A stretch of DNA of 64,000 nucleotides, from the NCBI RefSeq assembly GCF_000980875.1, contig NZ_LAYO01000111.1:62001-126000 (forward strand), written 5' to 3'. Positions 40,065 through 48,121 of the stretch are shown one piece after another. A model generated the notes under the pieces. That model ran no database searches. It worked only from the letters and a program-made list of their open reading frames with translations, and was not told the origin of the DNA. The translations under genes and the position numbers were made by a program. Source of the stretch: Leucobacter sp. Ag1. Lineage in GTDB: Bacteria > Actinomycetota > Actinomycetes > Actinomycetales > Microbacteriaceae. How positions within the stretch are numbered: the stretch's first letter is position 1; the number at the start of each line of letters is the position of its first letter.

Positions 40065-41039
40065 GTGCTCGATTCGCTGGAACTGAACTCCACTCTCGCC
40101 CTCTACTCGGCGATGATCGTCTACGCGATCGCGTTCGTGTTCTACGCGGTCGATCTGGCCAACCGCAGCGGTGATGCGACCCGCCTCGCGGCGGCTCAGC
40201 CGGCCGCGGCCGAGCAGTCGGCCGGGGGCGGCGTCGCGACGCTGACCCGCACCGCGGCCCCGACCGAGGCGCCCGGGCGGCGCTCCCGTTCGCTCCGCAT
40301 CGGGTTCTCGCTCACCGTGCTCGGGTTCCTGCTGCACCTCGCGGCGACCATCATGCGCGGCATCGGTGCGGGGCGCGTGCCGTGGTCGAACATGTACGAG
40401 TTCGCGCTGACCGCGACCTGCGCGATCGTGCTCATCTTCCTGCTCGTGCAGATCTTCGTCGACCTGCGCTTCCTCGGTACCCTCGTGACCGGTTTGACCG
40501 TGCTGTTCCTCGGCCTCGCCAAGGTGAACTTCTACGTGGCGATCGTGCCCCTCCCGCCGGCCCTGCAGTCCTACTGGCTGGTCATCCACATCCTCGTCGC
40601 CGTGCTCGCGACCGGATTCCTCACGCTCTCGTTCGGGCTCTCGGTGCTGCAACTGCTGCAGACCCGACGCGAGAACAGGGTGATGGCGGGCTCCGGCGAA
40701 CCGATGAAGTTCCTCGCGACTTTCCCGAACTCGACCCGCCTCGAGGACCTCTCGTACCGCATGGCGATCATCGGCTTCGTGTTCTGGAGCTTCACCCTGA
40801 TCGCCGGTTCGATCTGGGCCGAGTCCGCCTGGAGCCGCTACTGGGGCTGGGACACCAAGGAGGTCTGGACCTTCGTCATCTGGGTGCTCTACGCGGGCTT
40901 CATCCACGCGCGGGCGACGCGCGGCTGGCGCGGTACCCGCTCGGCCTGGCTGTCGATCATCGCCTACGCCGCAGTGCTGTTCAACTTCACCATCGTGAAC
41001 GTGTTCTTCAAGGGCCTGCACGCCTACTCGGGACTCTGA
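40065..41039 (+). CDS. ccsB: Cytochrome c biogenesis protein CcsB (CcsA/ResC)
   Basis: Heme-handling membrane subunit of System II cytochrome c maturation (324 aa, about eight helices). The tryptophan-rich WWD motif is present as SAWSRYWGWDTKEVWTFVIW, and flanking heme-ligand histidines lie in YWLVIHILVAVLATGF and GFIHARATRGWRG. A variable Ala/Pro-rich loop after TM1 (AAQPAAAEQSAGGG) is not conserved. It forms a complex with ResB. GTG 40065 is preceded by a -10 box. Its natural neighbours, tlpA-ccdA-resB, lie 6.6 kb upstream, separated by transporter genes. A very long hairpin follows the stop. Confidence 0.95.
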   Translation: MLDSLELNSTLALYSAMIVYAIAFVFYAVDLANRSGDATRLAAAQPAAAEQSAGGGVATLTRTAAPTEAPGRRSRSLRIGFSLTVLGFLLHLAATIMRGIGAGRVPWSNMYEFALTATCAIVLIFLLVQIFVDLRFLGTLVTGLTVLFLGLAKVNFYVAIVPLPPALQSYWLVIHILVAVLATGFLTLSFGLSVLQLLQTRRENRVMAGSGEPMKFLATFPNSTRLEDLSYRMAIIGFVFWSFTLIAGSIWAESAWSRYWGWDTKEVWTFVIWVLYAGFIHARATRGWRGTRSAWLSIIAYAAVLFNFTIVNVFFKGLHAYSGL

Positions 41040-41046
41040 CCCGGCA

Positions 41047-41108
41047 CCGCGTGACAACGGAGCGGCCCCCGAACCAGATGGTTCGGGGGCCGCTCCGTTG
41101 TCACGCGG
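41047..41108. terminator. Very long perfect hairpin, bidirectional terminator
   Basis: A perfect 30-bp inverted repeat (41047-41076 with 41079-41108) around a 2-nt centre lies between the convergent ends of ccsB and the protease gene. The arms begin CCGCGTGACAACGGAGCGG. No T-run follows on either strand, so termination would rely on the exceptional stem. Confidence 0.8.
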
Positions 41109-41117
41109 ACGGTTCGT

Positions 41118-43505
41118 TCAGCAGCGCTTGAGCGATCCGACCGCGGAGGCGACGACTCCGGTGCCGCCGAGCAGCCGCACCTGGGTGACCCCCTGGTTCA
41201 GTGCGTCGGTGATCATCGATCCGGGCACGCAGGAGCCGGGGACGATGAACAGCGGCGTCTGCTGCGCGCCGGCGATCGCGGATCCCGCGAGCGCGTCGGC
41301 GAAGCCCCGTCCCGTGGCGAAGTACATCGTCTTGAAGGTGGGGAAGGACACCCGGCCGATGGCCTCGGAAGTCGCGTAGCGATCGGCGCCGGAGACCCGC
41401 GTCGTCGAGATGCCCGCCGCCTTCAGATCGCTCTGGATCCGGGAGGAGACCGCTCCAGTGCCGCCGGTGATGGTGGCGCTGGTGGTCTTCAGACCCTTCA
41501 GGAACGACTTGGTCGTCGCATCCAGCGGGCGGGTACCGTTGACGAGCAGCACCGGACGGGTCTTGGCGCCGGCCGCCGCGCCGGTCGACAGCGCATCGGG
41601 GAAGTTCATGCCGGTGGCGACGTACACCGCGGGCGCCGACGTCGGGAACCCGCGCTTGACGAGCTTGCGCGAGGTGTCGAAACGATCCTTGCCGGCGAGA
41701 CGGGTGACCTTCTTCGCATACTTGCCGAGAGCCTTCCCGACGGACGTCGGAACCGCTCCGGTGCCGCCCACGATGACGATCTCGGTCGGCTTCAACCGCG
41801 TGAGCTCCGCCGTGACGCTCGCGGGGAGCGTCTTCGCCGTCAGGAGCAGCGGTGCGTGCTCCTTCGCCGCGATCGGGCCGGCGCCGAGCGCGTCGGGGTA
41901 GTTCGCGCCGGTCGCGATGAAGACCGTCTTCGCTCCGCTCGGGTAGGCCGCCTTCGAGATCGCCACGCTGGTCGCGTAGCGATCCGCGCCCGCGTATCGC
42001 GCGACGGACGGCTTCGCGATGATCCGCAGCGAGCCGGAGACGGGAGCACCGATCGACCACTTGCCCCAGGCTCCGCGCATGGTGAAGCTCTTCGTGCCCG
42101 GGGTGAGTCCGGCCAGCGAGACGGACCACTTGCCGTTCACGATCTTCGCGGTGCGGACCTTGGTCTCTCCCGAGAACTGGATCTTGAGATAGTTGCCCGA
42201 CGCGACGTTCGTGGCGGTGCCCGAGAGGGTCCCGCCGGCGAACACGCGAGTGTTCGCGGGGAGGCTCGTGACCTTCGGCACCAGAGCCACCGTCACGAGG
42301 GGCTCCCAGTTGCCACCGAGGCGGCCCGAGACGCTGTTGTTGGCTCCGGCGCGCTTGGAGACCATCGGTGCGTAGCCCGACTGGTAGCCGGACTGGCCGC
42401 AGGAGGCCGACGTGGTCGTGGAGGAGTTCACGCCGACGGCCGAGGTGCCGACGACCGCGGCGCCGCCGCTGTCGCCGGGGATCAGGCAGGCGGTCGAGCG
42501 GATCGAGTTCACGAGATGCCCGGCGACGTTCGTGGTCTGGTCGACCGAGGTGACGCGGCCGCAAGTCCAGCCGCTCGTGGAGCCCGTCTTGCAGATCGGG
42601 GCTCCGGCGACCGTCGAGGTCGAGGTCGTGACGAGCTTCTTCGCGCCCGAGTTCGGCGCGCCCTTCCCGCCGCCCCAGGCCAGCAGGCCCGACTTCGGCG
42701 AGAAGTTTCCGGTGGCGATCGAGATGAGCGCGGTGTCCGCACCGTTGCCGTACATCGGCGACCCCGAGACCCAGGATCCGAGCGTGGCTCCGACGGTCAC
42801 CTTCGGGGAGTTCTTCGGGTCGTCGTCGTTGGCCTTCGTGAAGTTGAGGGCCTTGAGCGTCGGGTACGCCGACTTGTAGCAGTGTCCGGCGGTGAGGGTC
42901 TGGTAGGCGCCGGAGCCCGAGAGCGCGCGGCCGTTGAACGCGGTGCTGCAGCGGTACCAGGAGTTGTTGGTGACCATGCTGCCGTACGGCTGGCCGCTGT
43001 ACAGATCCGCCGCGGGTTCGAATTCGGCCTCGGGTGCGGTCGGAGGAGCGTCGTAGCTCACCCGGGCGCCGGCGGACTCCGCGAGCGCCGCGGCCTCCGG
43101 GTCGGTGACGTAGACGGTGAGCTCGGTGCCGGTGACCCGGCCGCCGACGACCCCGGCGCTGCGCTCCTGGAGCGCCTCGAGCACCGTCGTGCCATCGGTC
43201 GCGGCCTCGCCCTGGGCGAGGTACTCCTCGGTGCTGAGGCCGAGGTCGCGCTGGGCCGCCTCGGCGAGCTCGGGGTCGATCTCGGCGGCCGCTGCGGAGA
43301 ACTCCGAGACCGCGTAGTCGCCCATGACCGGGAGCTCGTCGGGCGTGGCGTTCGCATCCACCGTCGGGGTCGACTCGTCGAAGACGGGGGCCGCGGGGAC
43401 GGGTTCGGGCGCCGCGGCTTCCTCGGCGGAGGCGGGCGCGAGCCCGAATCCGACCAGGGATGCCGCGAGGACGAGGGAGAGTGTGGAAGCTAGGCGAGTT
43501 TTCAC
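41118..43505 (-). CDS. Secreted trypsin-like serine protease with three cell wall-binding type 2 repeats
   Basis: A 795-residue exported protease. Signal peptide (cleavage near APASAEE), then a pro-region of about 140 residues with an inhibitor-like C-terminal part (LTVYVTDPEAAALAES) as in alpha-lytic protease precursors. The S1 domain holds His208 (TLTAGHCYKSA), Asp257 (GNGADTALISI) and Ser346 (LIPGDSGGAAVVG), with six cysteines for disulfides. An Ig-like or bacterial-type beta domain follows (about residues 400-495), then three cell wall-binding 2 repeats from about residue 500 (YAGADRYATSVAISKAAYP and similar). GTG 43505 follows AAGGA. It is probably a surface-held protease; substrate unknown. 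Confidence 0.92.
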   Translation of the reverse strand: MKTRLASTLSLVLAASLVGFGLAPASAEEAAAPEPVPAAPVFDESTPTVDANATPDELPVMGDYAVSEFSAAAAEIDPELAEAAQRDLGLSTEEYLAQGEAATDGTTVLEALQERSAGVVGGRVTGTELTVYVTDPEAAALAESAGARVSYDAPPTAPEAEFEPAADLYSGQPYGSMVTNNSWYRCSTAFNGRALSGSGAYQTLTAGHCYKSAYPTLKALNFTKANDDDPKNSPKVTVGATLGSWVSGSPMYGNGADTALISIATGNFSPKSGLLAWGGGKGAPNSGAKKLVTTSTSTVAGAPICKTGSTSGWTCGRVTSVDQTTNVAGHLVNSIRSTACLIPGDSGGAAVVGTSAVGVNSSTTTSASCGQSGYQSGYAPMVSKRAGANNSVSGRLGGNWEPLVTVALVPKVTSLPANTRVFAGGTLSGTATNVASGNYLKIQFSGETKVRTAKIVNGKWSVSLAGLTPGTKSFTMRGAWGKWSIGAPVSGSLRIIAKPSVARYAGADRYATSVAISKAAYPSGAKTVFIATGANYPDALGAGPIAAKEHAPLLLTAKTLPASVTAELTRLKPTEIVIVGGTGAVPTSVGKALGKYAKKVTRLAGKDRFDTSRKLVKRGFPTSAPAVYVATGMNFPDALSTGAAAGAKTRPVLLVNGTRPLDATTKSFLKGLKTTSATITGGTGAVSSRIQSDLKAAGISTTRVSGADRYATSEAIGRVSFPTFKTMYFATGRGFADALAGSAIAGAQQTPLFIVPGSCVPGSMITDALNQGVTQVRLLGGTGVVASAVGSLKRC

Positions 43506-43574
43506 GGGATCCTTAGCTGATTACCGAGCAGAAATCAGGAGGCTCCTGTATGAGAGGAAGCTCCCTGGAGGGTA

Positions 43575-43603
43575 ATAGTAAGCAGTTTCCGGATCGTTGT
43601 CTT
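43575..43603 (-). promoter_or_regulatory. Possible promoter of the secreted protease gene
   Basis: On the minus strand AAGACA (43603-43598), a 17-nt spacer and TACTAT (43580-43575) precede the GTG at 43505, leaving a leader of about 60 nt. Moderate match only. Confidence 0.4.
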
Positions 43604-43657
43604 GTTTGGTTGAAACGGCGAGCAAATCGCCGGAGCCGTCTTCGTGCGTCGAACGGT

Positions 43658-43990
43658 TCAGCGGACGAGGCGCGCGATCGCGTCCGAGGCTTCCTTGAGC
43701 TTCCCCTCGGCGATCGCCCCACCCTTGGCGGCGGCGTCCGAGACGCAGTGGCTCAGGTGGTCGTCGAGCAGCGCGAGTGCGACGCGCTCGAGCGCCTTGG
43801 TAGCCGCGCTCACCTGCGTGATCACGTCGATGCAGTAGGAGTCCTCCTCGACCATGCGCTGGATGCCGCGCACCTGGCCCTCTGCCCGGCGCAGCCGCTT
43901 CAGCAGGTCGTCCTTGTGCGCGTCGTAGCCGTGCGTGTGCTCGTCCGTCGGCTCGGCCGGCTCGGTCGTCCCGATCTCCGCGATGCTCAT
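43658..43990 (-). CDS. csoR: CsoR-family copper-sensing repressor
   Basis: A 110-residue four-helix DUF156/CsoR protein. The Cu(I) ligand set is Cys53 (EEDSYCIDVITQ), His78 and Cys82 (LLDDHLSHCVSD), the C-H-C pattern of copper-type CsoR rather than nickel RcnR or sulfide CstR. RLRRAEGQVRGIQRMV is the family helix 1. A His-rich N-terminal tail (EHTHGYDAHKDD) may also touch metal. ATG 43990 follows GGAGG at 5 nt; the frame is open to 44029. A CsoR-like operator lies about 35 bp upstream. No copper ATPase or chaperone gene is in the window, so its targets are elsewhere. Confidence 0.92.
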   Translation of the reverse strand: MSIAEIGTTEPAEPTDEHTHGYDAHKDDLLKRLRRAEGQVRGIQRMVEEDSYCIDVITQVSAATKALERVALALLDDHLSHCVSDAAAKGGAIAEGKLKEASDAIARLVR

Positions 43991-44024
43991 GTGCGCCTCC
44001 CGCGTTTCGTGCATGGCGGCAGAG

Positions 44025-44042
44025 TACACCCCCGAGGGGTAT
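44025..44042. promoter_or_regulatory. CsoR-type operator upstream of csoR
   Basis: TACACCCCCGAGGGGTAT is a GC-rich imperfect palindrome of the TA-CCCC-GGGG-TA kind known for CsoR. It overlaps the last codons of the RarD-like gene and lies 35 bp before the csoR start, so csoR probably represses itself. Confidence 0.6.
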
Positions 44043-44959
44043 CAGTCGAGGCGGGTTCGCCGAGCGCGCAGCAGCTCGCCCAGACCGCCGAGCACCAGGA
44101 TCGCGACGGCGATCCAGATCGCGATGTAGGTCGGCCATTCCCCCGACGCGATGGTCTCGCCGAGCAGCAGCGAGGCGACGACGAGCAGCGCCGGTTCCGC
44201 GTAGCTCAGCAGTCCGAAGAGGCTCATCGAGAGGAGCTTCGACGCGAGGATGTAGAGCAGCAGCGCGAACGCGGCGAACAGTGCGAACAGCGGTGCGGTC
44301 CATTGCAGATCCGGGTGCTCGGAGAACGCCGTGCCGGTCGCGATCTCGATGCCGAGCACCGTCGCCGCGAGCGGGAGCACGGTCAGCAGCTCCCAGAACA
44401 TCCCGCCGATGTGTCCGGTGCCGAGCGAGCGGCGCAGCACGAAGTAGACCGGGTACCCGAGCGCGACGAGCAGGGTCTCCCAGGAGACCCCGCCCATGCG
44501 GACGATCTCCCAGACGACGCCGATCGCGGCGACCCCCGCGGCGACCCACTGCCACCAGCGCAGGTGGTCGCGGTACAGGAACTTGCCGATCACGACGAGC
44601 ACGAGCGGGAGCAGGAAGTACCCGAGGGCGACCTGCAGGCCGCGTCCGTGCAGCGGCGCCCAGCCGAACACCCACAGCTGCGCGCTGAGCATCAGGCCGC
44701 AGATCAGGATCCCGAGCAGCGCGATCGGTCGGCGCCGCACCAGGGAACCGACCTCGACGATGAGCGAGCGGCGGCGCATGGCGAGCAGGGCGAGCCCGAC
44801 GAACGGCAGCGTCACGAGTGCGCGGACCGCCCAGATCGCCTCGGCCGGCAGCGGGGAGAGCATGGGCGTCGCGAAGTAGAGGATCGCGAAGCTCACCGAC
44901 GAGCCGAGCGAGACGAGCACACCGCGCGAGAGCGGCGGCGCTGCGGCGGAGGAGTTCAT
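44042..44959 (-). CDS. EamA/RarD-like permease of the DMT superfamily
   Basis: Ten-helix membrane protein (305 aa) made of two EamA repeats: VSLGSSVSFAILYFATPMLS to about residue 140, and IGVVWEIVRMGGVSWETLLVAL onward. It matches the RarD (chloramphenicol-sensitive) group, with SYAEPALLVVASLLLGETIA in the last repeat. Members export amino acids or metabolites; the substrate is unknown. ATG 44959 follows GGAGG at about 8 nt. It lies upstream of csoR on the same strand, but the CsoR operator between them suggests separate control. Confidence 0.9.
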   Translation of the reverse strand: MNSSAAAPPLSRGVLVSLGSSVSFAILYFATPMLSPLPAEAIWAVRALVTLPFVGLALLAMRRRSLIVEVGSLVRRRPIALLGILICGLMLSAQLWVFGWAPLHGRGLQVALGYFLLPLVLVVIGKFLYRDHLRWWQWVAAGVAAIGVVWEIVRMGGVSWETLLVALGYPVYFVLRRSLGTGHIGGMFWELLTVLPLAATVLGIEIATGTAFSEHPDLQWTAPLFALFAAFALLLYILASKLLSMSLFGLLSYAEPALLVVASLLLGETIASGEWPTYIAIWIAVAILVLGGLGELLRARRTRLD

Positions 44960-45011
44960 GGGCGATCCAAGGAGGTCGAACGGGAGCGGGGACGTGCGCG
45001 GGCCCGGAACG

Positions 45012-45050
45012 CACCGGCGCCCCGGCCCTGATCGGGCCGGGGCGCCGGTG
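45012..45050 (-). terminator. Intrinsic terminator after the GNAT gene
   Basis: A perfect 17-bp stem (45012-45028 with 45034-45050) and a 5-nt loop, starting 14 nt past the GNAT stop on the minus strand. No strong T-run. Confidence 0.75.
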
Positions 45051-45064
45051 TGATCCGGACCGGA

Positions 45065-45517
45065 TCAGAGATCGATGGCGCCGATGACCTCGCCGTACTG
45101 GGTCTCGCCGACGGGCACGAAGCCCATGCGCAGGAAGAAGACCTCGGGGCCGTCCTCGCCGCGCTCCCAGAGCACGGTCAGGCGCCCGACGCCGCGCGTG
45201 CGGGCCTCATCGAGGAGTGCGGCGACGGCGAAGCGGCCGACACCCATGCCCTGGGCCTCGGCGTCCACGTTGATGCGCCACAGCGCCGCGCGGAACTCCT
45301 CCTCCTTGGCGTCGGGGTCGAAGTTGCCGTGCACGAAGCCGACCACCTGATCGCCGTCGAGCACGACGCGCTGCCAGGCGGACCCTATCGGGGTGACCGC
45401 TGCGGCTGCGGAGTAGGAGACGGGCGTGACGAATTGCTCCTGCCCGGGCTTCAGGCCCAGGCTGTTCACGGCCACGATCGTCGCGGCGGACAGTTCTTCG
45501 AGTCGCAGCTGGCTCAT
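45065..45517 (-). CDS. GNAT family N-acetyltransferase
   Basis: A 150-residue acetyltransferase. Strand beta 4 and motif A are INVDAEAQGMGVGRFAVAAL (Q-G-M-G-V-G acetyl-CoA loop), and the C-terminal motif B is FFLRMGFVPVGETQYGEVIG. The arrangement resembles the polyamine-like BltD/SpeG-type short GNATs, but the acceptor cannot be told. It is a single gene, divergent from the sugar porter gene with a 136-bp gap and followed by a terminator. Confidence 0.9.
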   Translation of the reverse strand: MSQLRLEELSAATIVAVNSLGLKPGQEQFVTPVSYSAAAAVTPIGSAWQRVVLDGDQVVGFVHGNFDPDAKEEEFRAALWRINVDAEAQGMGVGRFAVAALLDEARTRGVGRLTVLWERGEDGPEVFFLRMGFVPVGETQYGEVIGAIDL

Positions 45518-45653
45518 GTACTCAGGCTAGCGCTCCCGACGCGATGCGCAAGTGGTGCGCGGCAGACATGCAGGATCGCCGTACGATGAGTGGGTCTCCG
45601 AGCCTTCGGCACGGATTCGCGCCGAAGAACCGAAGCACAAGAAGGGTGCGCGC

Positions 45654-47093
45654 ATGGGGCTGCTGCACGAACTCAGAACCTCGTCGAAGACCGCGCTGCT
45701 CGTCGCGGTCGCCGCGGCGACGGTCGGCATCATCTACGGCTACGACTCGTCGAACATCGGCGGCGCGCTCGACTTCATCGCCAAGACCTTCGACATCCGC
45801 AGCGAGGCCGAGAAGGGCGTGCTCACCTCCTTCGTCATCTTCGGCGAGATCGGCGGCGCCCTTATCGGCGGCTCGCTCGCCAACCGCTTCGGGCGCAAGC
45901 GCATGATGGTGCTCGTCGCGGCCACCTTCGCGATCTTCTCGCTCGCCTCGGGCCTCGCGTGGGACGTCCCCTCGCTCGCGATCGCCCGCGTGCTGCTGGG
46001 CGTCTCGATCGGCATCTCGATCGTGGTCGTTCCCATGTACGTGGCCGAGTCCGCGCCGACCAAGATCCGCGGTGCGCTGCTCGTCATGTACCAGGTCGCG
46101 ACCGTGGTCGGCATCATCTTCGGCTACCTGCTGGCCTGGGCGCTCGCCCCGACCGAGAACTGGCGGATCATGCTCGGCGCCGCGGCGGTGCCCGGAGTGC
46201 TCATCACGCTGCTGCTCCTGCGCGCCCCCGACACGCCCCGCTGGTACATGATGCGTGGACGCGTCGCGGATGCGACCCGGGTGCAGGCGCTGATCGAGCC
46301 GGATGGTGACACCGCGGGCGAGATCGCCTCGATGCAGCGCGAGCTCGACAGCGGATCGGGAGTCCCGTCCGTCCGCAAGGGCCTCGCCGAGATGCTCCGC
46401 AAGCCCTACCTGCGGGCGACCGTGTTCGTCGTGCTGCTCGGCTTCTTCGTCCAGATCACCGGCATCAATGCGATCGTCTACTACAGCCCGCAGATCATCA
46501 AGGCGATGGGCTTCGCCGAGACCGACCACATGGCGATCTTCGGACTGCCCGCGCTGGTGCAGGTGATCGGCCTGATCGCGGTCTTCGTGTCCATGTCGCT
46601 CGTGGATCGCATGGGTCGGAGGCCCGTGCTGCTCACCGGCATCGGGATCATGGTCGTCGCCGGGATCCTGATGGTCGCGACCTTCGGCTTCGGCGCGGCC
46701 GGCCAGGATCCGACGAACGTGCGCCTCGACGGGGGCTTCGTGGCGCTCGGCTTCCTCGGCCTCGTGCTTTTCAACGTCGGTTTCACCTTCGGCTTCGGAT
46801 CGATGATCTGGGTGTATGCGGGCGAGGCGTTCCCGTCGCACCTCCGCGGGCTCGGGTCGAGCACCATGCTCACGAGCGATCTCGTCGCGAACTACATCGT
46901 CGGTGTCGCGTTCCTCCCGCTGCTCAAGCTCACCGGCGGAGCGGGGGTGTTCGCGGTCCTGGGCGTCTTCGCCGTGCTCGCGTTCCTGTTCGTGCTCAGG
47001 TTCGCGCCCGAGACCAAGGGGCGTCCGCTCGACGACATCCGCCTGTTCTGGGAGAACGGCGGCAAGTGGCCCGCCGAGAATCGTGCCGACTGA
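45654..47093 (+). CDS. MFS sugar porter family transporter
   Basis: Twelve-helix proton symporter or facilitator (479 aa) of the sugar porter family. Signatures in order: GYDSSNIGGALDFIAKTF after TM1, RFGRKRMMVLVAATFAIFSL, YVAESAPTKIRGALLVMYQV, QITGINAIVYYSPQIIKAMG in TM7, DRMGRRPVLLTGIGIMVVAG, and the closing FAPETKGRPLDDI. These place it with XylE/GLUT-like carriers of hexoses, pentoses or inositol. ATG 45654 follows AAGAAGG; the frame is open further upstream to 45552 without support. nagB follows after 70 nt, which suggests sugar or amino sugar use. Confidence 0.92.
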   Translation: MGLLHELRTSSKTALLVAVAAATVGIIYGYDSSNIGGALDFIAKTFDIRSEAEKGVLTSFVIFGEIGGALIGGSLANRFGRKRMMVLVAATFAIFSLASGLAWDVPSLAIARVLLGVSIGISIVVVPMYVAESAPTKIRGALLVMYQVATVVGIIFGYLLAWALAPTENWRIMLGAAAVPGVLITLLLLRAPDTPRWYMMRGRVADATRVQALIEPDGDTAGEIASMQRELDSGSGVPSVRKGLAEMLRKPYLRATVFVVLLGFFVQITGINAIVYYSPQIIKAMGFAETDHMAIFGLPALVQVIGLIAVFVSMSLVDRMGRRPVLLTGIGIMVVAGILMVATFGFGAAGQDPTNVRLDGGFVALGFLGLVLFNVGFTFGFGSMIWVYAGEAFPSHLRGLGSSTMLTSDLVANYIVGVAFLPLLKLTGGAGVFAVLGVFAVLAFLFVLRFAPETKGRPLDDIRLFWENGGKWPAENRAD

Positions 47094-47163
47094 AAATCGG
47101 GCAGACTAGAGGCACGCCGGGCCTGGGCAGAGCGCCCGGCACCACTACGAAAGGCATGTGCGC

Positions 47164-47934
47164 ATGCAGGTCATCATTGTCGAGACGCCCGAAGAGGTCG
47201 GGCGCGTTGCCGGCGAGCGCATCGCCGCGGTCATCCGTCGGAGCGCGTTCGCCGTGCTCGGCGTCGCGACGGGATCGTCGCCCCTCGGTGCCTACGCCGA
47301 GATCGCGCGCCAGGTCTCGGACGGCTCGCTCGACACCGCGGGCGTCACCGCCTTCGCGCTCGACGAGTACGTAGGGCTCCCGCTCGAGCACCCAGAGAGC
47401 TACCACTCGGTGATCCACCGCACCGTGACCGAGCCGCTGCGGCTCGATCCGGCTCGGGTCCACGTGCCCGACGGCACCGCTCCCGATCTCGAGGCGGCCT
47501 GCGCCGACTACGAGCGCCGCATCCGCGAGGCCGGCGGCGTCGACCTGCAGCTGCTCGGCCTGGGCGCGAACGGGCACATCGGCTTCAACGAGCCGACGTC
47601 GTCCTTCGGATCGCGCACGCGCCCGAAGACCCTGGCACCCAAGACGCGTCAGGACAACGCCCGCTTCTTCGACTCCGCCGATCAGGTGCCGGTGCACTGC
47701 CTCACCCAGGGGCTCGGCACGATCCTCGACGCGCGCGAGCTGCTGCTGGTCGCCCAGGGGGCCGGCAAGGCCGATGCGGTCGCCGAGATGATCGAGGGCC
47801 CGCTGTCGAGCCGCTGCCCGGCGAGCGCGCTGCAGCTGCACCCGGAGGCGACCGTGATCATCGACCGGGCGGCTGCGGCGAAGCTGGAGCTCACCGAGTA
47901 CTACGAGCACGTGCTCAAGCACCTGCCGGCCTGA
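47164..47934 (+). CDS. nagB: Glucosamine-6-phosphate deaminase
   Basis: Converts glucosamine 6-phosphate to fructose 6-phosphate and ammonia in amino sugar catabolism. The 256-residue protein has the substrate-binding [37 protein letters not shown] with the catalytic Asp, the NagB signature [19 protein letters not shown] containing the catalytic His, and [23 protein letters not shown] 47164 is 9 nt after AAAGG; GTG 47158 would add two residues. Upstream is the sugar porter gene. The rest of a nag pathway (nagA, nagK) is not adjacent, though ROK-family genes lie at 60.7-64 kb. Confidence 0.95.
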   Translation: MQVIIVETPEEVGRVAGERIAAVIRRSAFAVLGVATGSSPLGAYAEIARQVSDGSLDTAGVTAFALDEYVGLPLEHPESYHSVIHRTVTEPLRLDPARVHVPDGTAPDLEAACADYERRIREAGGVDLQLLGLGANGHIGFNEPTSSFGSRTRPKTLAPKTRQDNARFFDSADQVPVHCLTQGLGTILDARELLLVAQGAGKADAVAEMIEGPLSSRCPASALQLHPEATVIIDRAAAAKLELTEYYEHVLKHLPA

Positions 47935-47958
47935 ATCCTCGCGCTCGTCGTCGTCAAA

Positions 47959-47997
47959 TATCTCGACGTCGAGATACCCCGGAAACTTGGGTAGACT
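47959..47997 (+). promoter_or_regulatory. icd promoter region with a perfect 18-bp palindrome
   Basis: TATCTCGACGTCGAGATA (47959-47976) is a perfect palindrome at the -35 position of a -10 box TAGACT (47992-47997). Its size and symmetry suit a dimeric repressor; the protein is not identifiable from the window. The icd leader would be about 118 nt. Confidence 0.6.
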
Positions 47998-48121
47998 GTC
48001 GGTGGTCCCAACGGATCCACCGACGACGGCGATCCGGAAGGCGCTGTTGTGCGCGGTTCCGGACGGAGCGACACGCGCCCGCCGCCGTCCCACACCACTC
48101 ACCACAGAACTGGGAGACGCG

